Origin: Bacillota bacterium | GTDB taxonomy: Bacteria; Bacillota; Clostridia; DSM-8532 | DNA length: 64,000 nucleotides | Direction of reading: 5' to 3' | Assembly (NCBI GenBank): GCA_023415825.1 | Contig: JAEZJF010000018.1 | Span: forward strand, 186,001-250,000 | In this document: positions 44,035 to 53,387 of the stretch, piece after piece | Position numbering within the stretch: position 1 is the first letter of the stretch | Layout: every line of letters starts with the position of its first letter | The notes under the pieces: generated by a model | What the model saw: the letters and a program-made list of their open reading frames with translations, nothing else | Database searches by the model: none | What the model was told of the DNA's origin: nothing | Made by a program: the position numbers and the translations under genes

Positions 44035-45576
44035 TTACTTTTTCGTTTCCAGCCATTTGTCCAACTGAGCCTGTTTTTCAGCGATGATTCTTTCTATCCC
44101 TGCTTCCTTGAGCTCCTGATTCATTTTGGAGATAGTGGTTTCCGGATCAAGGGAACCGCATTCTAGAGCAGTGGTATATTTTGCGGTTGCATTGTTGCAT
44201 GCAGTGATTTCATTCAATACATTGGAATTGTTCCACATAAAGCCTTTAGCTACTGATGGAGTTGCAGTATCATTGAATTTTATCGTATCCTTCCAGATGT
44301 TTGGACCATCAGCTTTCCAAGGGGTTGTGATCAATTCGTTCAGCCAGGCCCATGCAACGCTGGTGTATGTTGTGTTTGATGCATCTACACCGGCAGGATA
44401 ATCAATAACGCCGTTTGCCTTATCGACTACGTAATGCTCTCCTTCAATGCCGTTTACAAGAAGATTGGCCATATCCGGGTTGATGTACATTTCATTGAGC
44501 ACCTGCATGGCTCGTTCGGGCTTTTCACTGTTATGTGCAATATACCATTGGTTAGATACGCCTGATGTCGTTGTGAAAGGAGAAACTAATTCCACAACAG
44601 TCATATCCTTGCCAACCTTGCGGGCCCATTCGGCATCGATTCCGGGCTTGGTATTCGTATAGTATGCAAATCCTTTACCTGATCCGATAAGACTTCCGGC
44701 ATTTTCGGTGTTGGTGGAGGCATCGGGCATGATCAGACCTTCCTGTGCCCATTTGTACCGGGTTCTGATTATATTTTTATAGGTTTCGGTTTCGTACCAG
44801 TTTACAACCTTGGTGTCTCCTGTCAGCGGGTTTTCCAGTAATCCAAAATCACCGCCCAGCTCATCCCTGGCTGCCATCATGTACCCAATACCGCCATTAT
44901 CTGATACAAGTGGATAAATATCAGGGTAAGCTTCTTTAACAGCTCTGAATAACTGTTCGACATCTGCATCCGTTTTAAGCTTTGAAACATCATAATTGAT
45001 TTTGTCAAGAATCTCAGTCAGCATAGCTATTCCAAAGCCCTGAGCCTTTTCCTTGTTGTTGGGAACCGCATAAATTTGTCCGTCTATTGTTACGCAGCGC
45101 CAGTCCTCTTCACTGATTTTATCAAGCATGTCCTTCCCGTATTCCTTAAGAAGGTTGTCCAGAGGAAGAATCTGGCCATTGTTGGCGGCAGTTGCCGTAT
45201 TGTATGCGAAATTGGGCATTAAATCCAGCTTTTCGCCGGATGAAAGCATGAGGTTGACTTCCTGCAGAAAAGATCCGTAGCCTATTCTGAGCAATTCGAT
45301 CTTTGTATTGAATTTCTCCTTCGTTATTTTGGAGGCTGCTTCCGCCACTTTATTGCAGGCCTCGGTTGTCGAATCTCCGACGAAGACTATTTTAACGGTA
45401 TATTCCTCTTGAGGAACGCTTTGGCCCTGGGGGGCATTCCCTGTTTGGGTAGCAGGCGTAGCACTTCCGGCGGTGTCTGTCGGTACAGCTGCCTGGGTGT
45501 TGCCGCACGCTGTCATCATTGAGATAACCAGAAATGCCGTAAGTAAAAGGGTAGCAGTTTTTTTGATTGCTTTCAT
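44035..45576 (-). CDS. Extracellular solute-binding lipoprotein, LplA-type
   Basis: 513 residues with a lipoprotein signal (lipobox MMTAC, Cys24) and a Thr/Pro/Gln-rich linker to residue 55. The body (YTVKIVFVGDSTTEACNKVA ... INPDMANLLVNGIEGEHYVV) matches the large LplA/family 1 binding proteins of YesMN-regulated systems. Upstream (about 45700) a direct repeat AACAATTATAACAATT may be the target of the AraC-type regulator encoded next. It feeds the two LplBC-type permeases. Confidence 0.94.
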   Translation of the reverse strand: MKAIKKTATLLLTAFLVISMMTACGNTQAAVPTDTAGSATPATQTGNAPQGQSVPQEEYTVKIVFVGDSTTEACNKVAEAASKITKEKFNTKIELLRIGYGSFLQEVNLMLSSGEKLDLMPNFAYNTATAANNGQILPLDNLLKEYGKDMLDKISEEDWRCVTIDGQIYAVPNNKEKAQGFGIAMLTEILDKINYDVSKLKTDADVEQLFRAVKEAYPDIYPLVSDNGGIGYMMAARDELGGDFGLLENPLTGDTKVVNWYETETYKNIIRTRYKWAQEGLIMPDASTNTENAGSLIGSGKGFAYYTNTKPGIDAEWARKVGKDMTVVELVSPFTTTSGVSNQWYIAHNSEKPERAMQVLNEMYINPDMANLLVNGIEGEHYVVDKANGVIDYPAGVDASNTTYTSVAWAWLNELITTPWKADGPNIWKDTIKFNDTATPSVAKGFMWNNSNVLNEITACNNATAKYTTALECGSLDPETTISKMNQELKEAGIERIIAEKQAQLDKWLETKK

Positions 45577-45750
45577 TTTTACGACCTCATTTCTAAATAT
45601 TTTGTTACTACCATTATGATTCTGAGATCTATTTTCCCTCTACTCATTTCGTACCCTGAATTGTTGGTTTAATGACATTTTGAAAGTCAGGCGTTCCCCC
45701 ATTGTCATTATCATGACTTAAATTGTTATAATTGTTACAAGTCCTACCTT

Positions 45751-47334
45751 CTACTTTCTCCTGTCTTCCGCAGGCGTAACTCCCATATGGTTTTTATAGG
45801 TCTGCGAAAAATGTGAGAAATTGTAATATCCAACCTTTGCGGCAACCATACTGATAGGAAGTTCAGTGGTTCTGAGCAGAGCCTGTGCCATGCTCATCTT
45901 TTCCTGTGTGATGAATTTTTTGAGCGAATAACCCGTTTCATTCTTAAAAAGCCGCGATATATAGCTCGGGTTCAGAAATACTGCCTCGGCGAGGTCGCTT
46001 CGCCGAATATCCTTGTCCACGTTTTCCCGGATATAATGAATAATCTGTTTGACTTGATTCTTGACATTTCCGATATCTCCGGGAGCTTCATTAAAATAAT
46101 CTGTAACCGACCTGATAAAAGCCTTCATGTCATCAATGCTCCCATAAGGACGTAATACTTTATCCGAAATTTCAGAATCAACGAATATTTCATTAATGGA
46201 ACATCCCATCTGCTCAAAAACAGCCGCAGTCATTTGAATGAACTCCTGATAAAACCTTTTCAGAACTCCCCCGCTCAATTTTCCTGTAGCTGCAAGTTTA
46301 TTCAAATATGCCTCTGCTTCTTCATAGACATTCGATGCCCTATGGTTAATGAGCATGCTGCCCCACCATTTCATTTTTTGAAACGCTTCAATGCTTTCTG
46401 TCGTTTTTGACTCTTGCCCCAGAAAGAAGACCCTGCTGGTCAGGGAAACATTATCATCCCGCATACGGACTAATTCCCTTACCCTTCCGGGAACCTCCCC
46501 GGGAATTAATGAATCACCGGTATAACAGGCCATACTACAGCCCATATGGCGGTTAAACACATTGATGAGTGTATCCAGCTGTCTTACAACGCCCTGCTCA
46601 TCTATCATAAAATGGTTCTCTGAATATATGATAAACCCAAATTCATTTCTACCGATTTGTGACAAAAGGACTTTCTGTCCATAACGGCTAAAAAGCTCGG
46701 AAACGATGTTGTTGAGAGCCAATTTCAAGAGTCCTTCATCCCAGCTTTCTCCACCGGTCATCCATTTGGTGATGCATAGCAACACAAAATACAGCCTGCT
46801 TGTAGATTTGATAAGGATACCGAACCTCCCGAAGTCTTCCAATAGGGCTGCCTCGTCGATCTGTTTAGAGGTATACCAGTCTCTTAACAAAGCATCCACA
46901 AACCGGTCTTTTTCATGATATAGCATTTTGCCGTATGAATAGTATTTCTGCATTTCCCTTCTCATCTGTATCTTTTGCCATGCACGAAGTATCGCTTCCT
47001 CAATCTCCTGGTAACGAACCGGCTGGAGTATATAGTCAAAGCTGCCCAATTGGATAGCCTCCTTGGCATAGACAAAGTCTGCATGGGCTGTGAGGAAGAT
47101 GCATTCCACATCCATTTGCTGCCCCTTTATCCAGCGCAGGAGGTCAAGCCCGCTCTCAACAGGCATCTCGATATCACAAAGCAAGATGTCTATTTCCTGA
47201 GCTCGAAGGATCTCTTTGGCTTCAAATGCATTGTAAGCTTTTAAGACCTTCTCCACACCGATTCTTTTCCAATCCACACCGAATACAATTCCGCTGACTA
47301 CGTTGGTTTGATCATCTACTACTAGTACTACCAC
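45751..47334 (-). CDS. YesN-type response regulator with AraC output, receiver Lys replaced by Gln
   Basis: 527 residues. The receiver (1-120) has VVDDQ (Asp7, Asp8), phosphoacceptor Asp54 (LLCDIEMP) and LTAHAD; the normally invariant Lys of the last strand is Gln104 (DYILQPV). The C-terminal ~100 residues are an AraC helix-turn-helix pair (RRSDLAEAVFLNPSYISRLF ... FSQTYKNHMGVTPAEDR). The start is GTG with AGGAGG six bases upstream. It is cotranscribed with the YesM-type kinase and would activate the LplABC / GH5 genes. Confidence 0.92.
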   Translation of the reverse strand: MVVLVVDDQTNVVSGIVFGVDWKRIGVEKVLKAYNAFEAKEILRAQEIDILLCDIEMPVESGLDLLRWIKGQQMDVECIFLTAHADFVYAKEAIQLGSFDYILQPVRYQEIEEAILRAWQKIQMRREMQKYYSYGKMLYHEKDRFVDALLRDWYTSKQIDEAALLEDFGRFGILIKSTSRLYFVLLCITKWMTGGESWDEGLLKLALNNIVSELFSRYGQKVLLSQIGRNEFGFIIYSENHFMIDEQGVVRQLDTLINVFNRHMGCSMACYTGDSLIPGEVPGRVRELVRMRDDNVSLTSRVFFLGQESKTTESIEAFQKMKWWGSMLINHRASNVYEEAEAYLNKLAATGKLSGGVLKRFYQEFIQMTAAVFEQMGCSINEIFVDSEISDKVLRPYGSIDDMKAFIRSVTDYFNEAPGDIGNVKNQVKQIIHYIRENVDKDIRRSDLAEAVFLNPSYISRLFKNETGYSLKKFITQEKMSMAQALLRTTELPISMVAAKVGYYNFSHFSQTYKNHMGVTPAEDRRK

Positions 47335-47394
47335 GGCTTTCCTCCTAAATACCTGTCCGAATATGTTTGAAGCATGACATGAGGCGAATAAGCT

Positions 47395-49095
47395 TTAGTT
47401 CCCCGATTCCTTGCGATACGGAATGAAAATCTCTACCAGCGAACCATTGGATTTTCTAAACATGAATATAACCTTGTTCTGATAAATCAAGGCAAATCGG
47501 CGTTTTACATTCATTATCCCGACATGCTGGGTTGGTGTCTGTAAATCATTGTCTTTATTGAGGATATCGAGCATTTCCTCAGAGAGACCCGTGCCGTTAT
47601 CCATAATTGTAATATTGACATATTCCTCATCATCGTTTTTGAGAAGCTTGACCTTGATCTGTATTTTCAGCGGTTTTTGAGGGATCATGCCATGCTTTAT
47701 TGAGTTTTCGACAAAGGTCAGAACAGACAGGGGAGGTATCTGAAAAGCCCGGAGCGCTTCGTCCACATCTATAGTGCACATCAATGGAGAGGCTATACTC
47801 ATCTGTTGAAGCATGATGTAGGTCTCCACATTGTGAAGCTCCGTTGAAAGAGGAACAACGACGGGACTATCCGTAAACATTGACCGAAGATAATCGGACA
47901 GGATCAATATCATTTCCTGTATCAGCTTGTAATTTTCAGCTTGAGCCATTCCATAAAGGTTCTTAAGACAGTTCAAGAAAAAATGCGGTCGGATCTGTAT
48001 TTGCAAGAATTGCAGTTTAGCCTGCTGAGCTTCAAGGGTTTGCTCGTAGGCTACAATCTTAAGCTGTTTAATCTGTTCAATCATTTCATTGAAAGTCCCA
48101 CTGACTTGTTGAAATTCTTCAATTCGACTGTTTGGGTTCATTTTTGCATCAATATTACCATTTTTTATATGATCCATAGTCTCTACAAGGTGGTTCAAAG
48201 GGGTGAAGAAATAACGTTTTAAAAGATAGGAACAGATTAAAAGAAGAAGTATGAACACACCTGAAGCAACTAAAAGGGATAAGTTCATGGGATCCATAAG
48301 CAACCCGTAATAAGCCATGGCGTATACAAGATTGATATGACTGTAATCGGAAAAGCTCTGTACTATCAGATACTTGGGACTATTGCCTGTGATATAGTAT
48401 GCGCTGCCATCATTCCGTAGCGTAATTTCATTTTTCTGAATTTTATCCACTGAGGTCAAAGGAAGACCATCATGGGAAGAATAGAAGAGAAACCCGTAAT
48501 TCTCCTCGTTCTGATTGCCGGGCATGGCAATTAAGTTGAAGTCTACCATGCAAATACTGAAGGTGCCGTTTCCACCGAGAATGCGAAATAAATAATATTG
48601 ATTCCCTATCTTGCTGGGAAACCATCCCTTGAGGCCAAGATCCTCCTCTTCGAAAATAATCTTTTTTAGATATTTTTCAGCCTCTTCACGTACATCAGAA
48701 GGTAAATTGTAATTGAACACCTTGCGATAGAGGTCATTTTGGGTCGTATATATAAACAGCCCTCCTATGATCCTCTTAGCCGACATGATATCACGGTATT
48801 TTTGCATGATGCTGTAGGTATATAAATGCGCATCGAGAGGTGTCAGTTCATACCGCAGCCTGCCATAGCTTGAATCGTTTGCAACGAGATTGGCCATAAA
48901 GTTCTCAATACTATGTAAGTCCTCTTCGAGATAGGACTGATAAAACTTTACTCTATCCCTGTTCGTTTGTGCAATTCTGCTATTAAGGATATTTACCGTC
49001 ATGAAGTTATAGGCAGTCAAGAAAAGTGTAAATGGGATAATAAAAATCATCATAATAAGAACAATCTGTTTTTTTGAAGAGATACTGGACCTCAT
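47395..49095 (-). CDS. YesM-type sensor histidine kinase
   Basis: 566 residues. Two membrane helices (~13-33 and ~270-295) flank an extracellular sensor; HAMP (~300-350), the His_kinase motif QIRPHFFLNCLKNL and an HATPase end (ENSIKHGM, DNGTGLS) follow. The frame extends 16 codons upstream through the direct repeat at 49109-49148, but I prefer the ATG at 49093-49095; its ribosome binding site is poor, so the start is uncertain. It pairs with the response regulator 60 bp downstream. Confidence 0.9.
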   Translation of the reverse strand: MRSSISSKKQIVLIMMIFIIPFTLFLTAYNFMTVNILNSRIAQTNRDRVKFYQSYLEEDLHSIENFMANLVANDSSYGRLRYELTPLDAHLYTYSIMQKYRDIMSAKRIIGGLFIYTTQNDLYRKVFNYNLPSDVREEAEKYLKKIIFEEEDLGLKGWFPSKIGNQYYLFRILGGNGTFSICMVDFNLIAMPGNQNEENYGFLFYSSHDGLPLTSVDKIQKNEITLRNDGSAYYITGNSPKYLIVQSFSDYSHINLVYAMAYYGLLMDPMNLSLLVASGVFILLLLICSYLLKRYFFTPLNHLVETMDHIKNGNIDAKMNPNSRIEEFQQVSGTFNEMIEQIKQLKIVAYEQTLEAQQAKLQFLQIQIRPHFFLNCLKNLYGMAQAENYKLIQEMILILSDYLRSMFTDSPVVVPLSTELHNVETYIMLQQMSIASPLMCTIDVDEALRAFQIPPLSVLTFVENSIKHGMIPQKPLKIQIKVKLLKNDDEEYVNITIMDNGTGLSEEMLDILNKDNDLQTPTQHVGIMNVKRRFALIYQNKVIFMFRKSNGSLVEIFIPYRKESGN

Positions 49096-49108
49096 GGCGT
49101 TCACAATC

Positions 49109-49148
49109 CCTTTCTGACCCAGGTCCTGATGAGCATGTCCCATGAATC
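49109..49148 (+). repeat. Direct repeat, right copy
   Basis: 40 bp matching 40347-40387 with one substitution and one single-base gap. It lies just upstream of the histidine kinase start and, with the left copy, brackets the six-gene kinase-to-GH5 cassette. Confidence 0.85.
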
Positions 49149-49158
49149 ATTAGTCACT

Positions 49159-49983
49159 TCACTCTGTAAAAATTGGACCCCCTTTTACCGCATCATTGCA
49201 CCGAATGCAATTTTTATGGCCACAATGGGTTATCATCGGATTTTGCTTAATGACAGATACGGCTTTATCAATAAAATCGTTAAAAGAGTAAATTCTCCAT
49301 TTACTTTCGCCGACCATGATCTTTTTTTCCTCATTAGCCAAATAGGGCTCCAGGTTGTTAAATCCCTCTGAACAGCTCCCCACTTCAGTCTCCTGAGCTG
49401 TGTTTTCAGAAATCTTAGCCCAGGCTCTGAAAAGTCTTCTACCTGCGAGTTGTTCTGCAAAATGAATTGGAGTTGTTTTAGTAAAGTCGACTCCCATGAG
49501 TACAATAGAAGCATTGCCTATTTCATATATTTTTCTAAAGGGCCCATACACATCCAAAGGTTTCTGAAGCCTGATAATATCCTCTGCTAACGGACCTATG
49601 GCAGCAAATGAATTAATGGGATGATCACCTCTTAAGCTGCCTTCCATTTTTAATACCCCGGCAGGGACGGCTCCCATGTCTTTGACTATATGATCAGGCT
49701 GCGGGCTATATGGAATGACGCTTTTACTTTCAACCCCGGGTAATGCAGAGTAATCACAGCCATTCTGTTTCAGCCTTTTTTCATGAGGAGGACACACAAT
49801 GGCATCATAATAGAATGTTGGGACAAAAACAGTACAGCCCCGTTCAAGAAACCCATTAATGATAGCAGGAGCCCCACCTTCAATATGCCCAAACGACTTT
49901 AACGATGAATGCAGGCAAATAACCCTGTTTGAGAGCCCTAGCTCAGCTATCGCTTGACAAATCTCCTCTTTCGTTACCATCAT
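49159..49983 (-). CDS. AAC(3)-family N-acetyltransferase-like protein
   Basis: 274 residues. ICLHSSLKSFGHIEGGAPAIINGF near the start and TVFVPTFYYDA match the aminoglycoside 3-N-acetyltransferase fold; DHPINSFAAIG and VLMGVDFTKTTPIHFAEQ are later family motifs. Chromosomal Clostridia proteins of this family need not confer resistance, and several act on sugars. The C-terminal CGHKNCIRC is unusual. GGAGG is seven bases before the ATG. It is upstream of the kinase on the same strand, outside the direct repeats. Confidence 0.85.
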   Translation of the reverse strand: MMVTKEEICQAIAELGLSNRVICLHSSLKSFGHIEGGAPAIINGFLERGCTVFVPTFYYDAIVCPPHEKRLKQNGCDYSALPGVESKSVIPYSPQPDHIVKDMGAVPAGVLKMEGSLRGDHPINSFAAIGPLAEDIIRLQKPLDVYGPFRKIYEIGNASIVLMGVDFTKTTPIHFAEQLAGRRLFRAWAKISENTAQETEVGSCSEGFNNLEPYLANEEKKIMVGESKWRIYSFNDFIDKAVSVIKQNPMITHCGHKNCIRCNDAVKGGPIFTE

Positions 49984-50033
49984 GGTTAATCCTCCCTTCG
50001 ATTGTTGTCATTTTACTCCAAATTCATAATAAA

Positions 50034-50080
50034 AACAATCATGCTTTCGGGAGAATTTGTACTCCGCATGCATGATTGTT
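50034..50080 (-). terminator. Terminator of feoB
   Basis: AACAATCATGC / GCATGATTGTT stem with a TTTTTATTATG tail on the minus strand, about 50 bases after the stop of feoB at 50128. Confidence 0.8.
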
Positions 50081-50127
50081 TGATACTAATGGGTCGGCTG
50101 TTCATGGCTATTTAATAGATAAGCTTT

Positions 50128-52278
50128 TTAAACAAGTCCCAATAGACGTACCCCATTTGCCACAATAAAGCAGATCATGATTCCCGCTATTGTGGGTATT
50201 GCAAACGAAATAAGGGTCCATTTCATGCTTTGTGTTTCCTTTCGGATCGTCCATAAGGTAGTTCCGCAGGGGAAGTGCATCAGTGAGAAAAGCATCACGC
50301 ATATGCCAGTCAACCAGGTCCAGCCATTTGCCACCAATAGCTGCTTTAAGTCTTCCAGCCTATCCAATTCCAGTATGGAACCGGAAGCCATATAGCTCAT
50401 AATAATAATAGGAATCACTATTTCATTGGCGGGCAAACCAAGGATGAAAGCCATCAGAATATAGCCGTCCATTCCCAACAGCCTTGCAAAGGGGTCAAAA
50501 AAGTTGGCGCCATGAGTAAGCAAGCTGGTACCTGCCACTGTGATATTGGCCATCAGCCAAATGATTAGTCCTGCGGGCGCCGCGATGGCAATGGCTCTGC
50601 CCAGAACAAAGAGCGTCCTGTCAAATATGGAACGAACAATGATTCTGCCCACCTGTGGCTTTCGATAAGGCGGCAATTCCAGTGCAAACGATGAGGGAAT
50701 CCCTTTAAGTATTGTTTTTGACAGGATTTTTGAGACCAGCAAGGTCATCAGGATACCGAAGAGAACAATTCCGGTCAAAGCCAGAGTGGATATAATGGAT
50801 TGGAACGCTCCGCCCATTGTGCCTCCGATGAAGATTGAGGAAATGGCGATGAGGGTGGGGAAACGTCCATTACAGGGAACAAAAACATTGGTTAAGGTTG
50901 CAATCAGGCGTTCCCGAGGTGAGTCGATTATTCTGCAGCCAATGACCCCGGCGGCATTGCATCCGAAACCCATGCACATGGTTAAGGCTTGCTTTCCATG
51001 GGCGCAGGCTTTTTTAAAGAAATTATCCATATTGAAAGCGATTCTCGGTAAATACCCCAGGTCTTCCAGAAGAGTGAATAAGGGAAAAAATATTGCCATC
51101 GGCGGAAGCATTACCGAAACAACCCACGCCAGTGTACGGTACATACCCAATACTAGAATGCCATGGAGCCAGTCGGGAGCACCTGATGAAACAAAAAAAG
51201 CTGTCATATACCCTTCAATGCCGAAAAGAAAATCTGCAATAATACCTGATGGGACATTGGCACCTTCGATGGTCAGCCAGAATATCACAGCCAGCAGGCT
51301 TAACATAATGGGTATGCCAAAGATTCTTGATGTGGCAATTTTATCTATTCTTCTATCTGTAAGATTATACAGCTTATTTTCGAAAGTGACGGCACCACGG
51401 CATATCTCTTCTGAAAGACCTATCAGCCTGGATACAACTTTGTCTCGAAGCTGATCGGCCTCAATACCCTTGGACTCAAGGTATTTTCTAGCTGAGCCAA
51501 GTAATCCGATGAGTTCCTGATCATCTAAAAGATCAAATCCCAGATATTTATTCATGGCTTCCATGAGGGTTTTATCTCCATCCAGGAGCTTAAGTGCAAC
51601 CCACCGGTTATTAATTTTTCCGTCCACAAGCTCCCAAATCCTGGGCTCAAGCATTTTAACAGCCTGCTCAACCGGTTCTTCATAAGTGATGCTGACAGGG
51701 TTTGTGGCAACTCTCTTGTCGGCCACTTCACAAACTGCGTCAATCAAAGCATCCAGCCCTTTATTGCTTCGGGCATTGGTCGGAATAACCGGCACGCCCA
51801 GAGATACGGAAAGTGCTTTAAAATCTATGGTTATTTTCTTTCTTTTCGCTTCATCAATCAGATTAACACAAACCACAACCCTATCGGTGATTTCCAAAGT
51901 CTGCAGAACCAGATTCAGATTTCTTTCCAGACATGTTGCATCAGTCACTATAACCGTGGCATCCGGTTTGCCGAAGCATACAAAATCTCTCGCAACCTCT
52001 TCCTCGGCGGAATTTGCCATGAGTGAATAGGTGCCCGGTATGTCTACCATAATGAAATTTCTGTTCTTGTATCTGTACTTTCCCTGAGCGTTGCTAACCG
52101 TTTTGCCCGGCCAGTTGCCAGTATGCTGGTTCAACCCTGTTAGACTGTTGAAAACTGTGCTTTTCCCCACATTCGGGTTCCCTGCCAACGCAATAACTTT
52201 ATCGTCGGCGGTTAAACGCTCAATTTTGAGTTCATTTTCAAGAACCCCGATTCCTGTCGACTGACTGGTAAGGCCCAT
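50128..52278 (-). CDS. feoB: Ferrous iron transport protein B
   Basis: 716 residues, a full-length FeoB. The N-terminal G-domain has Walker A GNPNVGKST (33-41), QHTGNWPGKT, switch DIPG (79-82) and NLIDEAK (139-145); it is followed by two Gate domains and about ten membrane helices. It imports Fe(II) under anaerobic conditions. AAGGAGG precedes the ATG. It follows feoA by 30 bp. No FeoC is encoded; a divergent DtxR-type repressor lies upstream. Confidence 0.97.
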   Translation of the reverse strand: MGLTSQSTGIGVLENELKIERLTADDKVIALAGNPNVGKSTVFNSLTGLNQHTGNWPGKTVSNAQGKYRYKNRNFIMVDIPGTYSLMANSAEEEVARDFVCFGKPDATVIVTDATCLERNLNLVLQTLEITDRVVVCVNLIDEAKRKKITIDFKALSVSLGVPVIPTNARSNKGLDALIDAVCEVADKRVATNPVSITYEEPVEQAVKMLEPRIWELVDGKINNRWVALKLLDGDKTLMEAMNKYLGFDLLDDQELIGLLGSARKYLESKGIEADQLRDKVVSRLIGLSEEICRGAVTFENKLYNLTDRRIDKIATSRIFGIPIMLSLLAVIFWLTIEGANVPSGIIADFLFGIEGYMTAFFVSSGAPDWLHGILVLGMYRTLAWVVSVMLPPMAIFFPLFTLLEDLGYLPRIAFNMDNFFKKACAHGKQALTMCMGFGCNAAGVIGCRIIDSPRERLIATLTNVFVPCNGRFPTLIAISSIFIGGTMGGAFQSIISTLALTGIVLFGILMTLLVSKILSKTILKGIPSSFALELPPYRKPQVGRIIVRSIFDRTLFVLGRAIAIAAPAGLIIWLMANITVAGTSLLTHGANFFDPFARLLGMDGYILMAFILGLPANEIVIPIIIMSYMASGSILELDRLEDLKQLLVANGWTWLTGICVMLFSLMHFPCGTTLWTIRKETQSMKWTLISFAIPTIAGIMICFIVANGVRLLGLV

Positions 52279-52308
52279 TTTTTAGTCCTCCTTGCGATTT
52301 GCTCCCGC

Positions 52309-52548
52309 CTAACTGACTTCCACCAAAATCTTACTCGCCTCCTCGCGGCGCAGAGCAATGACTGCCCCCCGAATATGATAGGCCGTTGGATCACCGGAAG
52401 GGCTCTTTTGAAGTGCCTCCACCATCGTATCCGAAATCAAACCCAGATCAAGCATTCTTCTGCGTGTATTGCCGTCCGATGTCAGTGCTTTGACTTTCGC
52501 TTTTCCGCCTAAGGGCAGTAAATTCAAAGGAATAACCGGATTAACCAT
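52309..52548 (-). CDS. feoA: Ferrous iron transport protein A
   Basis: 79 residues with the SH3-like FeoA fold (LPLGGKAKVKALTSDGNTRRRMLDLGLISDTMVE ... YHIRGAVIALRREEASKILVEV). It modulates FeoB. AGGAGG precedes the ATG, and it is divergent from the DtxR-type gene at 52708. Confidence 0.92.
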   Translation of the reverse strand: MVNPVIPLNLLPLGGKAKVKALTSDGNTRRRMLDLGLISDTMVEALQKSPSGDPTAYHIRGAVIALRREEASKILVEVS

Positions 52549-52604
52549 ATAAACAAACCTCCTGCATGTATTAAAGACATGTGCCCATTCATCATTTTGA
52601 GGGG

Positions 52605-52623
52605 AGAGAAAGAATGTTTCTCT
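52605..52623. promoter_or_regulatory. Inverted repeat in the feoA / dtxR divergent region
   Basis: AGAGAAA-gaatg-TTTCTCT, seven-base arms and a five-base centre. It could be an operator for the DtxR-type regulator, though it does not match a named box. Confidence 0.35.
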
Positions 52624-52707
52624 AGACCAATATATGAAATATAAAAATCACATGTTACGAATACAAATGAAAATATATAGTTTTTTGATGCAAGGGATGT
52701 GACGACC

Positions 52708-53196
52708 ATGCATATGAACGAATTCCATACTGTTCGAGGTTATCAATTACTTAATCAGGAAGAAAAGCTTTTAACATCCGCAATGGAAGATTATTTGGAG
52801 ATGATATGCAGGAGCATCCAGGAAGAAGGGTATATACGAATCAATACCCTTTCAGAATTACTTAATGTAAAGCCTTCGTCGGCTACCAAAATGGTCCAGA
52901 AGCTAACTGAACTTGGATTAGTGGATTACAAGAAGTATGGTATCATTTTTTTAACCCAGAACGGGACAAAAATTGGCGAGTTCCTTCTAAAGAGGCATCA
53001 TATCCTGGAGAAATTCTTAAAAATAGTTGGAATTAAAGAGAATTTGCTGACAGAGACGGAACTCATCGAACACAATATCAGTGGTAACACTTTGATGTGC
53101 ATTGAAAGATTTATTCAATTTATTGAAAATCATCCAGAAGTTCTTGAGCAGTATGAGGCATTTAGTAGGATAAACGATCCCGAGAACAAGAAGTGA
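52708..53196 (+). CDS. DtxR/MntR-type metal-dependent transcriptional repressor
   Basis: 162 residues. The helix-turn-helix (TSAMEDYLEMI ... LSELLNVKPSSATKMVQKLTELGLV) and the dimerisation half with HHILEKFLKIVGI and ETELIEHNIS carry the conserved metal ligands (Asp, Glu, His). There is no C-terminal SH3 domain, as in MntR. It should sense Fe(II) or Mn(II) and repress the divergent feoAB. I chose the ATG at 52708; an in-frame GTG at 52699 is too close to the AAGGGA site. Confidence 0.9.
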   Translation: MHMNEFHTVRGYQLLNQEEKLLTSAMEDYLEMICRSIQEEGYIRINTLSELLNVKPSSATKMVQKLTELGLVDYKKYGIIFLTQNGTKIGEFLLKRHHILEKFLKIVGIKENLLTETELIEHNISGNTLMCIERFIQFIENHPEVLEQYEAFSRINDPENKK

Positions 53197-53387
53197 TTTT
53201 TTACATTATTTTATGATAAAAAGCAAAAAAGGAAAGCATTCTAAGCTATTGTGTTATATAATAAAAATATATGGTCTTAACTCCCTCCGTTTTAAATGTA
53301 TTCTGCATCTAGAGCGCTTCTATGGCTGCCTTTTTTAAGATTTTGTCTGCACGAAACAGCAATGACGGATATGTGGTGAGGTTTATC

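Noticed and set aside
45577..45750. Intergenic repeat AACAATTATAACAATT as a defined AraC operator
   Set aside because: Suggestive only; no second copy or consensus in the window supports it as a binding site.
49096..49143. Upstream extension of the histidine kinase through the direct repeat
   Set aside because: The extra 16 codons are encoded by repeat DNA that is intergenic at the other copy, so they are probably not translated.
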